Source: an uncultured Prevotellaceae bacterium
GTDB taxonomy: Bacteria > Bacteroidota > Bacteroidia > Bacteroidales > Bacteroidaceae
NCBI GenBank assembly: GCA_900318585.1
Contig: ONKY01000146.1
Span: 1 to 37,381 of the forward strand
DNA length: 37,381 nucleotides
Direction: 5' to 3'
This document shows positions 7,888 through 16,123 of the stretch, piece after piece. The notes below the pieces were generated by a model. It saw only the letters and a program-made list of their open reading frames with translations, was not told where the DNA came from and did no database searches. A program made the translations under genes and the position numbers. Within the stretch, counting starts at the first letter, position 1, and each line of letters begins with the position of its first letter.

Positions 7888-8208
7888 TCAGGAGATAACT
7901 ACAGCAGTACCGCTAACGGCCACCATCAGCATTGAACCGTTGCCACCAATGGTCTCATAGTCAATGTCGATACCTACGACGGCATTGGCTCCTAAGGCAT
8001 TGGCACGCTCCATCATTTCATTCATCGACGTGTCCTTGGCCTCGCGCAGTACCTTCTCGTAACTGCCCGAGCGCCCGCCAACGATGTCGCGGATGCCAGC
8101 AAAGAGATCCTTCACAAAGTTTGCACCAATAATTGTCTCGCCTGTCACCACGCCCTTATACTCGCGAATCGTGTGACCTTCAATCTGTGGAGTTGTTGAT
8201 AGTATCAT
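7888..8208 (-). CDS. YbjQ/UPF0145-family protein
   Basis: 106 residues matching the YbjQ (PF01906) family of small proteins that form pentameric barrels and have been called heavy-metal-binding by annotation only. Signatures: the start [21 protein letters not shown], the middle [26 protein letters not shown], and the C-terminal [15 protein letters not shown] and [11 protein letters not shown]. Length and order are normal for the family. No known catalytic role. A promoter box lies 28 bases upstream; it is a single-gene unit. Confidence 0.92.
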   Translation of the reverse strand: MILSTTPQIEGHTIREYKGVVTGETIIGANFVKDLFAGIRDIVGGRSGSYEKVLREAKDTSMNEMMERANALGANAVVGIDIDYETIGGNGSMLMVAVSGTAVVIS

Positions 8209-8235
8209 TTTTCTTCAGTTTATGATCAGACACCG

Positions 8236-8243
8236 CAAAGATA
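8236..8243 (-). promoter_or_regulatory. promoter -7 box for the YbjQ-family gene
   Basis: Minus-strand TATCTTTG matches TAnnTTTG, 28 bases before the ATG. Confidence 0.65.
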
Positions 8244-8353
8244 AAAAGAATAAGCGTCACCACAAGCGAAACGAAGTAAAGTTTAAGGTAGATTAACAGC
8301 ATTACGACTACGAAGTACCATTCTGGTTGAACGCCTACTGACAGTAAGACACT

Positions 8354-8728
8354 TTACTTTGCCGACCGTGTGCTTTTCTTCTTTCCATCCTTGGTCCAAG
8401 TATATATCCAGGGACCCATCCGGCTGGTGAATGTATCACCCGCCACACCAAGGATTTCGCCAACAGAACTTGCGCCAAAGGTGTGCAGCCTCTTTCCGTT
8501 TACATCATAGGTGATAAAGAAGGCCCTGCCCTGCTTGATAATATAGAACGATGAACTGTAACCCTCCAATTTCCCCTGACTGGTACTGAGTGTCCTGATT
8601 TTCTTTCCGTCCTGGTCGTAGATGTAGTACCAGTTCTTGGTTGTCTCGATATGGCTGATGCTCTGCGCCTTGATTCCGACCACAGAGAGCAGAAACAGGC
8701 AAGCCACGATAGTCATTAGTCTTTTCAT
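8354..8728 (-). CDS. hypothetical secreted protein
   Basis: 124 residues with a clear signal peptide (MKRLMTIVACLFLLSVVGIKA, cleavage probably after KAQ). The mature part holds two similar segments, NWYYIYDQDGKKIRTLS and AFFITYDVNGKRLHTFG, and a third weaker one, PWIYTWTKDGKKKSTRS. This pattern of W/Y-x-x-Y-D-x-(D/N)-G-K-(K/R) turns resembles short beta-strand repeats such as WG-type repeats. The function is unknown. Three copies in so short a protein suggest a small beta sheet. A promoter box lies about 26 bases upstream. Confidence 0.8.
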   Translation of the reverse strand: MKRLMTIVACLFLLSVVGIKAQSISHIETTKNWYYIYDQDGKKIRTLSTSQGKLEGYSSSFYIIKQGRAFFITYDVNGKRLHTFGASSVGEILGVAGDTFTSRMGPWIYTWTKDGKKKSTRSAK

Positions 8729-8753
8729 CCCTTACTCTCCTATAATTTGAGTG

Positions 8754-8761
8754 CAAAGTTA
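8754..8761 (-). promoter_or_regulatory. promoter -7 box for the secreted protein at 8354
   Basis: Minus-strand TAACTTTG matches TAnnTTTG. Confidence 0.65.
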
Positions 8762-8825
8762 GCAATTTTTCCCCAATTAATTGGAAAAAGGCAGAAAAAA
8801 GTGCGCAGGAAACATTATTTATTTG

Positions 8826-8833
8826 TACCTTTG
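8826..8833 (+). promoter_or_regulatory. promoter -7 box for the four-gene TonB/DUF4625 operon
   Basis: TACCTTTG lies only five bases before the GTG at 8839, so the transcript would start at or beside the start codon. The box is the natural promoter of the run 8839-12294. Confidence 0.7.
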
Positions 8834-8838
8834 CAGCC

Positions 8839-9183
8839 GTGAACGTAGAAACAAAAAGACATATTGCTTCATGGGTGCTATTGGCAGTGTTTGTGCCAAT
8901 GCTGCTCCTGTCGTCTGTTCATGTTCACGAAACAGGCAAATCCATCGGCCACGAATGTAGCGAATGTGTACAGCATCACTGTCATGGACACTTGGGAGAG
9001 CTGACATCTACGACGCACGCCTGTGTGTTATGTCAGTTCCTCACGCTGTCGTTCGTGGCAACGACTGTTACTGCAGCCATTTTGTTTAATAAGGTAAGTA
9101 ATATCCACTTTGCCAAACGTCAAGACAACATCTGCCTTGACACTTACGGCATCCCGACACTCCGTGCGCCTCCGTCTGTCTGA
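8839..9183 (+). CDS. His/Cys-rich small membrane protein of the TonB/DUF4625 operon
   Basis: 114 residues beginning at GTG. Residues 9-27 (ASWVLLAVFVPMLLLSSVH) form a membrane segment or uncleaved signal, and residues 64-82 (VLCQFLTLSFVATTVTAAI) a second one. Between them lies a loop packed with His and Cys (HVHETG, HECSECVQHHCHGH, HACVLC), probably periplasmic, that looks made to bind a metal ion. The family is not one I can name surely; it resembles small DUF2946-like proteins found beside metal TonB receptors. It is the first gene of the operon, 57 bases before the receptor gene. GTG was chosen because the promoter box leaves no room for an earlier start and the next in-frame ATG would cut into the first hydrophobic segment. 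Confidence 0.75.
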   Translation: MNVETKRHIASWVLLAVFVPMLLLSSVHVHETGKSIGHECSECVQHHCHGHLGELTSTTHACVLCQFLTLSFVATTVTAAILFNKVSNIHFAKRQDNICLDTYGIPTLRAPPSV

Positions 9184-9240
9184 ATTATTGGGATGAAATC
9201 CTACAATCTCTTTTTTCAGTAATTCAAACAGACAAACAAA

Positions 9241-11313
9241 ATGATAAACTTGTTACTGGCTGCTATGCTTTGTGCATCAGCACCAGCCGACACTACTATC
9301 ACGCTCCGTAACGTTACCGTAACGGGGCAGCAACGCCGCGACTACCAAATGCGTACGTCGCAGTCGGAAGTGCAGATAGGCCACGAGTTCCTTCAGCAGA
9401 ACTTCGCAGGCAGTCTGATGCAGACGTTAGAGGCCATCCCTGGTGTGAAGGCGATGGCAATAGGCAGCGGACAGTCGAAACCCACCATCCGCGGACTGGG
9501 ATTCAACCGCTTAGCCGTATCGGAAGACGGCATTAAGCATGAGGGACAGCAATGGGGCGACGACCACGGTCTGGAGATCGACCAGTTTTCCATTGACCGC
9601 GCCGAGGTTGTCAAGGGCCCTGCAGCACTGCTCTATGGCAGCGATGCTATCGGCGGCGTACTCAGCCTCTACACCAACCACGTGCCCACGAAGCCGTTCA
9701 GCGGTAGCGTGCAGCTGTTTGGCCGCACGAACAACGAGCAGGTAGGCATCTCAGCGAAGGTAGGTGGCCGTCAGGGGCGCTGGTTCTATCGTGCCAACGC
9801 CACGCTGATTGACTATGCTGACTACAAGGTACCGACGGACAGCATCCAATATTACTCCTACTGGATCAAGCTGAAGGATCAGCGCCTGCGCAACACCGCC
9901 GGCTGCGAACGTGACGGCAGCGTGATGCTGGGCTATGCGGGTTATAACTTCCACACCGACGTGCGGGTGTCGGACAGTTACTCGAAGAGCGGCTTCTTCG
10001 CCAACGCACACGGACTGGAGGTGCGCCTCTCAGACATTGACTACGACCACTCTCGGCGCGACATAGACCTGCCGTATCAATGGGTGAACCACCTGAAAGT
10101 GCTCAGCCACGCCACATGGCGCAACGACATGACATCAGTAGAACTGAAACTTGCCTATCAGAACAACCTACGCGAGGAGTGTTCGGAGCCCGTCAGTCAC
10201 GGCTACATGCCACAGCCCGACGGTTCCCTGGAACGCCGTTTCAACAAAAGCACCTACACGACAGGCTTGCAACTGCGGCATACACTGGGTAACCACGAGT
10301 TGCGTGGAGGCCTGAGCAGCGAATACCAGCACAACCGCAGAGACGGATGGGGCTTTATCATTCCTGATTTCGAGATGCTGAGCGCGGGCGGCTTCGTAAT
10401 GGACCGCTACACCGTGAGCGAGAACCTCATCCTGAATGCTGGTCTGCGCTATGACTATGCTAGAACCAACATCCATGAGTACTATGACTGGTACGAGACC
10501 AAGGGTGAAGCCCTCAAACGTTCGGCTGACATAAGGCGTAACTTCAACAGCCTCACGTGGTCGGCAGGATTCAGCTACAGCACTGGCCTATGGGTGATGA
10601 AGATGAACGCAGGCAAGAGTTTCCGCGTGCCCATCCCCAAGGAGTTGGGTGCCGACGGCGTCAACTACCACATCTTCCGCTACGAGCGTGGCAACGCGCA
10701 GCTCGACCCCGAGGAGTCCTACCAGTTGGATGCCAGCGTCAGCTGGAGCAATGATGAGTGGGAGGTGCAGATAGACCCCTACCTGAACTATTTCCCCAAC
10801 TACATCTACCTGAGTCCCACGGCGCAGTATGTGGAAGGATTGCAACTGTATAACTACACGCAGGCTGAGGTGCTGCGCTACGGACTGGAGGCACAGGTGA
10901 AGTGGAACCTGAATGAACACTGGCAGACCCATGCACAGGGCGAGTACCTCTATGCCCGCCAGCAGTCGGGCGAGAAGAAGGGCTATACGCTGCCTTTCAG
11001 CACCCCATGGTCTGTGGATACGGGCATAAAGTACTCTTTAGGGCAGTCCTCACCCTTCTATATAGGCCTTAGTGCCCATATCGTTGGCGCCCAGCACGAG
11101 ATTGTCCCTCCCGAAAAGCCCACCGACGGGCATTGGACTTTGAACCTCGCAGCAGGGAAGGACTTCCAGTTGTGCAGTACGACCCTACACGCAACGCTTC
11201 ATGCAGACAACCTGCTGAACCGCCGCTACTATGACCACACCAGCTATTACCGCCTCATCGACGTACCCGAACCGGGGCGCAACGTCTCGCTATTGGTGGA
11301 GCTGGAGTTTTAG
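9241..11313 (+). CDS. TonB-dependent outer-membrane receptor, probable metal or metal-chelate importer
   Basis: 690 residues. A short signal peptide (residues 1-15) is followed directly by the plug domain: VTVTGQQRR (TonB-box region), EAIPGVKAMAIGSGQSKPTIRGLG, and VEVVKGPAALLYGSDAIGGV-like plug end at about residues 120-140. The rest is a beta-barrel ending in a C-terminal Phe (NVSLLVELEF), the outer-membrane insertion signal. It lacks the N-terminal carboxypeptidase-regulatory-like domain of SusC-type glycan receptors, and no SusD follows, so glycan import is unlikely. The plug carries HEGQQWGDDHGLEID, with two His beside Asp. The flanking His-rich genes suggest a metal substrate; this is inference. 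Confidence 0.9.
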   Translation: MINLLLAAMLCASAPADTTITLRNVTVTGQQRRDYQMRTSQSEVQIGHEFLQQNFAGSLMQTLEAIPGVKAMAIGSGQSKPTIRGLGFNRLAVSEDGIKHEGQQWGDDHGLEIDQFSIDRAEVVKGPAALLYGSDAIGGVLSLYTNHVPTKPFSGSVQLFGRTNNEQVGISAKVGGRQGRWFYRANATLIDYADYKVPTDSIQYYSYWIKLKDQRLRNTAGCERDGSVMLGYAGYNFHTDVRVSDSYSKSGFFANAHGLEVRLSDIDYDHSRRDIDLPYQWVNHLKVLSHATWRNDMTSVELKLAYQNNLREECSEPVSHGYMPQPDGSLERRFNKSTYTTGLQLRHTLGNHELRGGLSSEYQHNRRDGWGFIIPDFEMLSAGGFVMDRYTVSENLILNAGLRYDYARTNIHEYYDWYETKGEALKRSADIRRNFNSLTWSAGFSYSTGLWVMKMNAGKSFRVPIPKELGADGVNYHIFRYERGNAQLDPEESYQLDASVSWSNDEWEVQIDPYLNYFPNYIYLSPTAQYVEGLQLYNYTQAEVLRYGLEAQVKWNLNEHWQTHAQGEYLYARQQSGEKKGYTLPFSTPWSVDTGIKYSLGQSSPFYIGLSAHIVGAQHEIVPPEKPTDGHWTLNLAAGKDFQLCSTTLHATLHADNLLNRRYYDHTSYYRLIDVPEPGRNVSLLVELEF

Positions 11314-11360
11314 CGCTTCGCTAAAGAATAAAGAAACAAAAGAACGTATTAATAGAAACA

Positions 11361-11780
11361 ATGAAAGATATGAAATACTTGAGCCTCATGCTGGCTCTCA
11401 CGTGCTTAATAACTATAGGTTTCACCGCCTGTACCAACGATGACGATGACAACACCCCTGCGCCATCCATCGTCATAGACGAGGCAAACATCGAAGACGG
11501 CACAATCTGCGTCAAGGCCGATGTCTACGCCCCGGGACGTACCACGACCATTCGGATTACCATCACCGACGCCATGGGTAAAACTACCAAGGTTACAAAG
11601 AACGTCACCGATTCCAAATATATCGGTGTACTGAACATTGACGGTTTCCACGTCCATGTCGACATTACCGGCAAGGGTGTCACCGTGGGCGACTTGCTGA
11701 ATCTGAAGGTGACCGACGCCAACGGGAAGCAGACCACCGTCCAGAAGAGCATCACCGAAGAAGATGATGACGACGAATAG
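11361..11780 (+). CDS. acidic lipoprotein of the TonB/DUF4625 operon
   Basis: 139 residues. The lipoprotein signal ends at the lipobox GFTAC (Cys 24), followed by TNDDDDN, an acidic start that in Bacteroidetes may act as a lipoprotein export signal. The mature part reads like an Ig-like or bacterial-type beta sandwich (RTTTIRITITDAMGKTTKVTKNV, LLNLKVTDANGKQTTVQKS) and ends in EEDDDDE. A FHVHVD segment carries two His. Not a family I can name, but the position between the receptor and the DUF4625 lipoprotein makes a partner role likely. An internal ATG at 11370 is a possible alternative start. Confidence 0.8.
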   Translation: MKDMKYLSLMLALTCLITIGFTACTNDDDDNTPAPSIVIDEANIEDGTICVKADVYAPGRTTTIRITITDAMGKTTKVTKNVTDSKYIGVLNIDGFHVHVDITGKGVTVGDLLNLKVTDANGKQTTVQKSITEEDDDDE

Positions 11781-11817
11781 AATTGACAATGGAAAAAATT
11801 GATAACTGACAATTGAA
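11781..11817 (+). repeat. ATTGACAATTG-type linker repeat
   Basis: The spacer between the two lipoprotein genes is made of variants of AATTGACAAT / ATTGATAACTGACAATTG. This word class recurs in Bacteroidetes intergenic spacers. Confidence 0.55.
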
Positions 11818-12294
11818 ATGATGAAGAAAATTACTCTTTCCCTTATGTTGCTGTGCGCACTAAGTGCGTGCAACGGCTCTGACGATGACGAGCAGAAGGA
11901 CATGGCCTATCCTGTCATCAACACGACTGACATTGTGGCTGTACCGACTGACTGTGACGTATACAAGCGCGGAGACGTCATCCCCCTCAATCTCCTGTTC
12001 ACCGACGACACAGAACTGGGAGCCTACAACATTGAGATACACCACAACTTCGACCACCACACCCACAGCACCTCGTCTATAGAGTGCCCGATGGATGCCC
12101 AGAAGCAGGCCGTCAGACCCTGGGTCTACAACCAGGATTTCAACATCACCGCAGGCCTGCGCACCTACACTGCCCGCCACGACATCGCCATCCCTACTGA
12201 CATCGATGCTGGCGACTACCACTTTATGGTACGCCTCACCGACCGTGCTGGTTGGCAGCGACTACACGCTGTAGCCATCAAGATAACGGAGTGA
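11818..12294 (+). CDS. DUF4625-family lipoprotein with HHNFDHHTH motif
   Basis: 158 residues. Lipobox LSAC at residues 15-18, then an acidic GSDDDEQKD. The mature part matches the Bacteroidetes DUF4625 pattern: an RGDVIPLNLLFTDDTELGAYNIEIHHNFDHH core followed by THSTSSIECPMD, and a C-terminal DIPTDIDAGDYHFMVRLTDRAGWQ strand region, an Ig-like fold. The cluster of six His within about ten residues (HHNFDHHTH) with nearby Cys and Asp is an evident candidate metal site. It is the last gene of the run; a strong terminator follows. Function is not established for the family as far as I know; metal capture for the TonB receptor is inferred. Confidence 0.85.
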   Translation: MMKKITLSLMLLCALSACNGSDDDEQKDMAYPVINTTDIVAVPTDCDVYKRGDVIPLNLLFTDDTELGAYNIEIHHNFDHHTHSTSSIECPMDAQKQAVRPWVYNQDFNITAGLRTYTARHDIAIPTDIDAGDYHFMVRLTDRAGWQRLHAVAIKITE

Positions 12295-12348
12295 TGACCG
12301 CTATGCATGAAGGTTCTTGAAGAGGACAGAACACGTCGCTATATATAA

Positions 12349-12388
12349 AAAACGAAGGAAAGATAATTGCTTAACTTTCCTTCGTTTT
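12349..12388. terminator. bidirectional intrinsic terminator
   Basis: A perfect 14 bp inverted repeat (AAAACGAAGGAAAG / CTTTCCTTCGTTTT, 12 base loop) with A run on the left and T run on the right. It lies between the convergent DUF4625 and DegP genes and would serve both. Confidence 0.85.
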
Positions 12389-12412
12389 CTGTTTATACAA
12401 GTAGCAGCGTGG

Positions 12413-13912
12413 TTACTCCTCCTCAAGGGGCACGGTGAAGTAGCCCTTCTTACCGGTAGGATAGATACCCTGCACCCAAAGTACGGGCGTCTTCGACTTA
12501 GAGGCCTCCTTGACAATCTTCTGCAGGTCTTCAATGGTCTTGACACTCTGATCGTTCACACGCTGGATGATGAAGCCCTGGGGCACACCGGCATCCTTCA
12601 GCCGGCCACCGCTGACCTTCGTCACCTGCAGGCCATAGCCAATGTTGAGCTGCTCTTTCTGCGAGTCGGTGATGGCACGGAACTGTCCGCCAAGCACATC
12701 GAGGTCAGCATCCTTCATGACCTTGGTATTGCCCTGCTCGTTCTTCAGCGTGAGCGTGACGTTCTGCTTCTTCTTGTTACGCAGGTAGGTGACAGAGATC
12801 TTGTCGCCCGGGCGCTTCTGTGCAATGACGTTCTGGAGCTCTCCGAACTTGGAAATCTTCTGACCGTCGATGTGGGTGATGACGTCACCCTTCTGCAGGC
12901 CACCCTCTGCGGCAGCACCGTCGTCAACGACCTCAGCCACGTAGATGCCCTCCATAGTGCCGAGGTCTACCTCGTTGCCCTTCTCTTTCTCTGAGTCCAC
13001 ATAGGCATTGACGTCGCTGCCCTTGATGCCAATCATGGCACGCTGCACGTTGCCGTACTGCTTGAGGTCGGCCACTACCTTATTCATAATAGTAGTGGGG
13101 ATGGCGAAGCCGTATCCAATGTTGGATCCTGTCTGCGAGTAAATCATGGCATTGATGCCGATGAGCTGTCCACTGGCATTGACAAGTGCACCACCAGAGT
13201 TACCCTGGTTGATGGCAGCGTCGGTCTGGATCATGGACGATACGCCCTGCCCCATGCTGCGCGCCTTGGCCGAAACGATGCCAGCGGTGACAGTATTGTT
13301 CAGGCCAAGGGGATTGCCTACGGCCAGCACCCATTCGCCTACGCGGACATCGTCGGAGTTGGCAATCAAGATGGCTGGCAGGTTCTTGGCGTCAATCTTG
13401 ATGAGCGCCAGGTCGGTAGTGGCATCGGCACCGATAATACGTGCGGAGTATTCTTTATTGTCGTTCAGCGTAACCAGAAGTTCGTCAGCCCCGTCAACCA
13501 CGTGGTTGTTGGTGACGATATAACCGTCGGCAGAGATGATAACACCCGAGCCGGCACCGACGCGTTTAGGCGTCTGAACCTGACGCTGGCGGCGCTGTCC
13601 TTGGCCGTTGCCCTGGCCACGTCCGAAGAAACCGCCAAAGGGGTCGCTGAAGAAATCCTCAAAGGGGTCACTGTACTCTACGGTCTGAGTCTTTGCGTTC
13701 TGGGTGTTCTTGATGTAGACCACCGAGGGGAGCGACTTCTCGGCTGCATAGGTAAGATCCACAGGCTGCGCAACGGGAGCTGCTGCTACTACAGGCGTAG
13801 GCGACTGCTCGGGCGTGGCGGCGTTAGTGTGAGTGAAAGCTGCTACCGAGAAAATAATAGCTACCACTGCTGAAGTGGGAACTGCGATGTTGATAATCTT
13901 TTTCATATCCAT
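12413..13912 (-). CDS. degP: HtrA/DegP-family periplasmic serine protease
   Basis: 499 residues. Signal peptide/anchor at residues 4-31, then a Gly/Arg/Gln-rich linker, a trypsin-like domain, and two PDZ domains. The catalytic triad is visible: His137 in TNNHVVDG, Asp167 in TTDLALIKID, Ser239 in NQGNSGGALV. The first PDZ covers about residues 285-385 (GIYVAEVVDDGAAAEGGLQKGDVI), the second about 410-495. Known HtrA proteins degrade or refold damaged envelope proteins. Single gene, convergent with the DUF4625 operon. The family name DegP/DegQ/DegS cannot be separated surely from sequence alone; two PDZ domains exclude DegS. An in-frame ATG two codons later (13906) is an equally possible start. 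Confidence 0.93.
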   Translation of the reverse strand: MDMKKIINIAVPTSAVVAIIFSVAAFTHTNAATPEQSPTPVVAAAPVAQPVDLTYAAEKSLPSVVYIKNTQNAKTQTVEYSDPFEDFFSDPFGGFFGRGQGNGQGQRRQRQVQTPKRVGAGSGVIISADGYIVTNNHVVDGADELLVTLNDNKEYSARIIGADATTDLALIKIDAKNLPAILIANSDDVRVGEWVLAVGNPLGLNNTVTAGIVSAKARSMGQGVSSMIQTDAAINQGNSGGALVNASGQLIGINAMIYSQTGSNIGYGFAIPTTIMNKVVADLKQYGNVQRAMIGIKGSDVNAYVDSEKEKGNEVDLGTMEGIYVAEVVDDGAAAEGGLQKGDVITHIDGQKISKFGELQNVIAQKRPGDKISVTYLRNKKKQNVTLTLKNEQGNTKVMKDADLDVLGGQFRAITDSQKEQLNIGYGLQVTKVSGGRLKDAGVPQGFIIQRVNDQSVKTIEDLQKIVKEASKSKTPVLWVQGIYPTGKKGYFTVPLEEE

Positions 13913-13985
13913 TTTCTTATTTGTTTAAAGTTCTATAATCTGCTTACTGTATGGTGGCAACTCACCATTTCTACGTTTCAGGGTG

Positions 13986-13993
13986 CAAATATA
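13986..13993 (-). promoter_or_regulatory. promoter -7 box for degP
   Basis: Minus-strand TATATTTG matches TAnnTTTG; a TTTTG lies about 20 bases upstream in the -33 zone. Confidence 0.65.
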
Positions 13994-14089
13994 GGTGCAT
14001 TTTTCCAGAAACTGACAAAATGTCATGCAGATTTGTCGCAATTTAACAATTATCTTTCTGCCATTAACGCTGCTTTGCGTTTAACAGTT

Positions 14090-14454
14090 GATTTCTTAAA
14101 TGATAGATAAATTTAAGAAAAACAATACATGTTGGTTACTTATACGAAACTAAAGACGTTCAAACACGTTGACAGTCACAAGGGCGGGAAGCATCCTGCC
14201 AACTAAGACTTCTGTAACTCTGCCTACGCCGAACTTACTTTGCACTTAGAAAAACTCAAAGATATTTAGCTCCGTTGACGCGCATCTCGTTAGAGAACGG
14301 CTCTGCACCCGTGGCCATCCCCGATTTTACGCGAGGGGCATGGGACAGAATTCAGGGCTACAAGTACACCTTTCAATAATTCCTGGTGAGAACGGCAGAG
14401 GCCAACAAGGCCGACTACGTGTCTTTCACTTTTTTATCGGCGCCCGCAAATTTT
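14090..14454. other. non-coding stretch with a broken coding remnant
   Basis: No intact gene between degP and the esterase. On the plus strand, 14270-14375 can be read as APLTRISLENGSAPVAIPDF, TRGAWDRIQGYKYTFQ and then a stop; reading past it gives FLVRTAEANKADYV. This is protein-like composition for about 50 codons, so a decayed gene fragment is possible, but I cannot name the family. No start codon or promoter belongs to it. Confidence 0.35.
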
Positions 14455-14482
14455 TCGCTATTCACTATTCACTTTTCACTTA
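14455..14482 (+). repeat. TTCACT-type linker repeat
   Basis: CTATTCACTATTCACTTTTCACT is the reverse complement of the GTGAAAAGTGAATAGTGAA family seen at 21347 and elsewhere. It lies immediately upstream of the esterase promoter box. Confidence 0.65.
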
Positions 14483-14489
14483 AATTTTG

Positions 14490-14497
14490 TACCTTTG
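14490..14497 (+). promoter_or_regulatory. promoter -7 box for the esterase-mutS2 pair
   Basis: TACCTTTG matches TAnnTTTG, about 40 bases before the ATG at 14537. Confidence 0.7.
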
Positions 14498-14536
14498 CCA
14501 ACGAAATACAATAAAACTTAGAACTACAGAAGAGAT

Positions 14537-16108
14537 ATGAAAGTAAAGAAATCAGTATTCATCGTCTGCAGCCTGCTGTTGGCAGCGATGACCGTGCATG
14601 GGCAGCCTCTCCTGAATACCCAAGTAGAGACGGGCGCTGTTGAGGGAGTCCTTGACGGCCAACTCGCCGTGTATAAAGCCATTCCCTATGCCGCGCCGCC
14701 TGTGGGTGACCTGCGCTGGCGCGATCCGCAGCCTGCGAAAGCTTGGGAGGGAGTTAGGGTTTGCGACAAGTTCGGTCCTTGGCCGCCACAGCCCACACGT
14801 CCCGGCCTGACGGCTGACATCATGAACGAGGACTGCCTCTATCTTGGCATCGCCACACCCGCCACCTCCAAAGCCGACCGTCTGCCGGTGATGGTGTGGA
14901 TTCATGGCGGCGGCTTCCAGACGGAGCACTACGGCGGCGACCTGTGGAAATACTTAGCCATGCGCGGCGTGGTCATCGTCAGCGTGGAGTACCGCACGGG
15001 AGCCCTCGGCTTCATGGCACATCCTGAGCTGACGAAGGAGTCGAAGAACGGACACTCCGGCAACTATGGCCTGCTCGACCAGATTTTCGCCCTCCAATGG
15101 GTACAGCGCAACATCACCAACTTCGGCGGTGACCCCACGAACGTTACCATCTTCGGCGAATCGGCCGGTGCTATCAGCTGTAGCATCCTCTGCGCCTCAC
15201 CGTTAGCAAAGGGACTCTTCCACCGCTGCATCAGTCAGAGCGGCGGTTCGTTCGCCCCCTGGAGCGACAAGCCCCGTTCTTTAGGCCTGGATGCCTCGCA
15301 GAAGGGTGCCGAGCAGCAAGGACTAGCCTTCCAGAAGCACCTGAAGAAAAAGAACTTGAAGCAACTAAGGAAGATGGATGCCATGTCGCTCTGCGACGGT
15401 AACGTGGGCTTCGCCGGCTTCTGGCCCTGCGTGGACGGCTACGTGATCTGCGATGACCAGTACCGCCTCTATGAACGCGGCGAGTACAACGACGTGCCTG
15501 TCATCGTGATGACCAACTCTGACGAAGGAGCCCTCTTCTCGCCGGGCAACATCAAGGCCGAAAACTATCAGAAGCAGGTGCGCCAAATCTTCGGTGCCTT
15601 CGCCGACGAGGCATTGAAGGTATATCCTGGCAACACCGACGATGAGGCCTGGCACGGCAACGGCGACGCCTTCCGCGACATGGGCTTTGCCTGGCCGTCA
15701 TACGCCTGGGTGAGCCTGCAGGCCAAGACGGGCAAGAGCCCTGCATACGCCGCCTACCTGGCACAGCCCTCCACGCGCAGCTTCTCGCAAGACAAGCGCC
15801 GCAAGGGTGTGGCTCATGCCGACGACATTCTCTACCTGAACGGTGAGTTCCTCAACCAACCCGACAAGTATCCCGCCGAGTCGGCCGTAGCCGAGATCAT
15901 GCAGCAGTACTGGGTGAACTTCGCCAAGACGGGCAACCCCAACGGCAAGGGTTTGCCCTACTGGCCCACGTTCGACGACACGAAGCCCACAACAATGCAG
16001 TTCTCTAACGGTGCCTCGCTCATCATGCGCCCCAACCGCGAGCAGGTGGACTTTGTAGACCGCTACTACAAGGCCAAGCGTGAGGAGACGGAGCGGGAGA
16101 GAAAGTAA
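14537..16108 (+). CDS. secreted type B carboxylesterase
   Basis: 523 residues, alpha/beta hydrolase of the carboxylesterase type B family (PF00135). Signal peptide at residues 1-22 (cleavage after HGQ). The oxyanion region WIHGGGFQ is at about 121-128; the nucleophile is Ser209 in FGESAG, with Glu330 (NSDEGAL) and His427 (GVAHADD) as the other triad members. Such enzymes hydrolyse carboxylic esters; in gut and rumen Bacteroidetes relatives act on feruloyl or acetyl esters of plant material or on drugs, but the substrate here is unknown. It is followed by mutS2 after 15 bases, so the two are probably co-transcribed although unrelated in function. Confidence 0.92.
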   Translation: MKVKKSVFIVCSLLLAAMTVHGQPLLNTQVETGAVEGVLDGQLAVYKAIPYAAPPVGDLRWRDPQPAKAWEGVRVCDKFGPWPPQPTRPGLTADIMNEDCLYLGIATPATSKADRLPVMVWIHGGGFQTEHYGGDLWKYLAMRGVVIVSVEYRTGALGFMAHPELTKESKNGHSGNYGLLDQIFALQWVQRNITNFGGDPTNVTIFGESAGAISCSILCASPLAKGLFHRCISQSGGSFAPWSDKPRSLGLDASQKGAEQQGLAFQKHLKKKNLKQLRKMDAMSLCDGNVGFAGFWPCVDGYVICDDQYRLYERGEYNDVPVIVMTNSDEGALFSPGNIKAENYQKQVRQIFGAFADEALKVYPGNTDDEAWHGNGDAFRDMGFAWPSYAWVSLQAKTGKSPAYAAYLAQPSTRSFSQDKRRKGVAHADDILYLNGEFLNQPDKYPAESAVAEIMQQYWVNFAKTGNPNGKGLPYWPTFDDTKPTTMQFSNGASLIMRPNREQVDFVDRYYKAKREETERERK

Positions 16109-16123
16109 ACGCACCATTGCACC

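Noticed and set aside
9241-11313. SusC-type glycan receptor / polysaccharide utilisation locus
   Set aside because: No N-terminal carboxypeptidase-like domain, no SusD, no glycoside hydrolase nearby.
12317-12994. 225-codon plus-strand open frame opposite degP
   Set aside because: It runs through the bidirectional terminator and the PDZ-coding region of degP; shadow.
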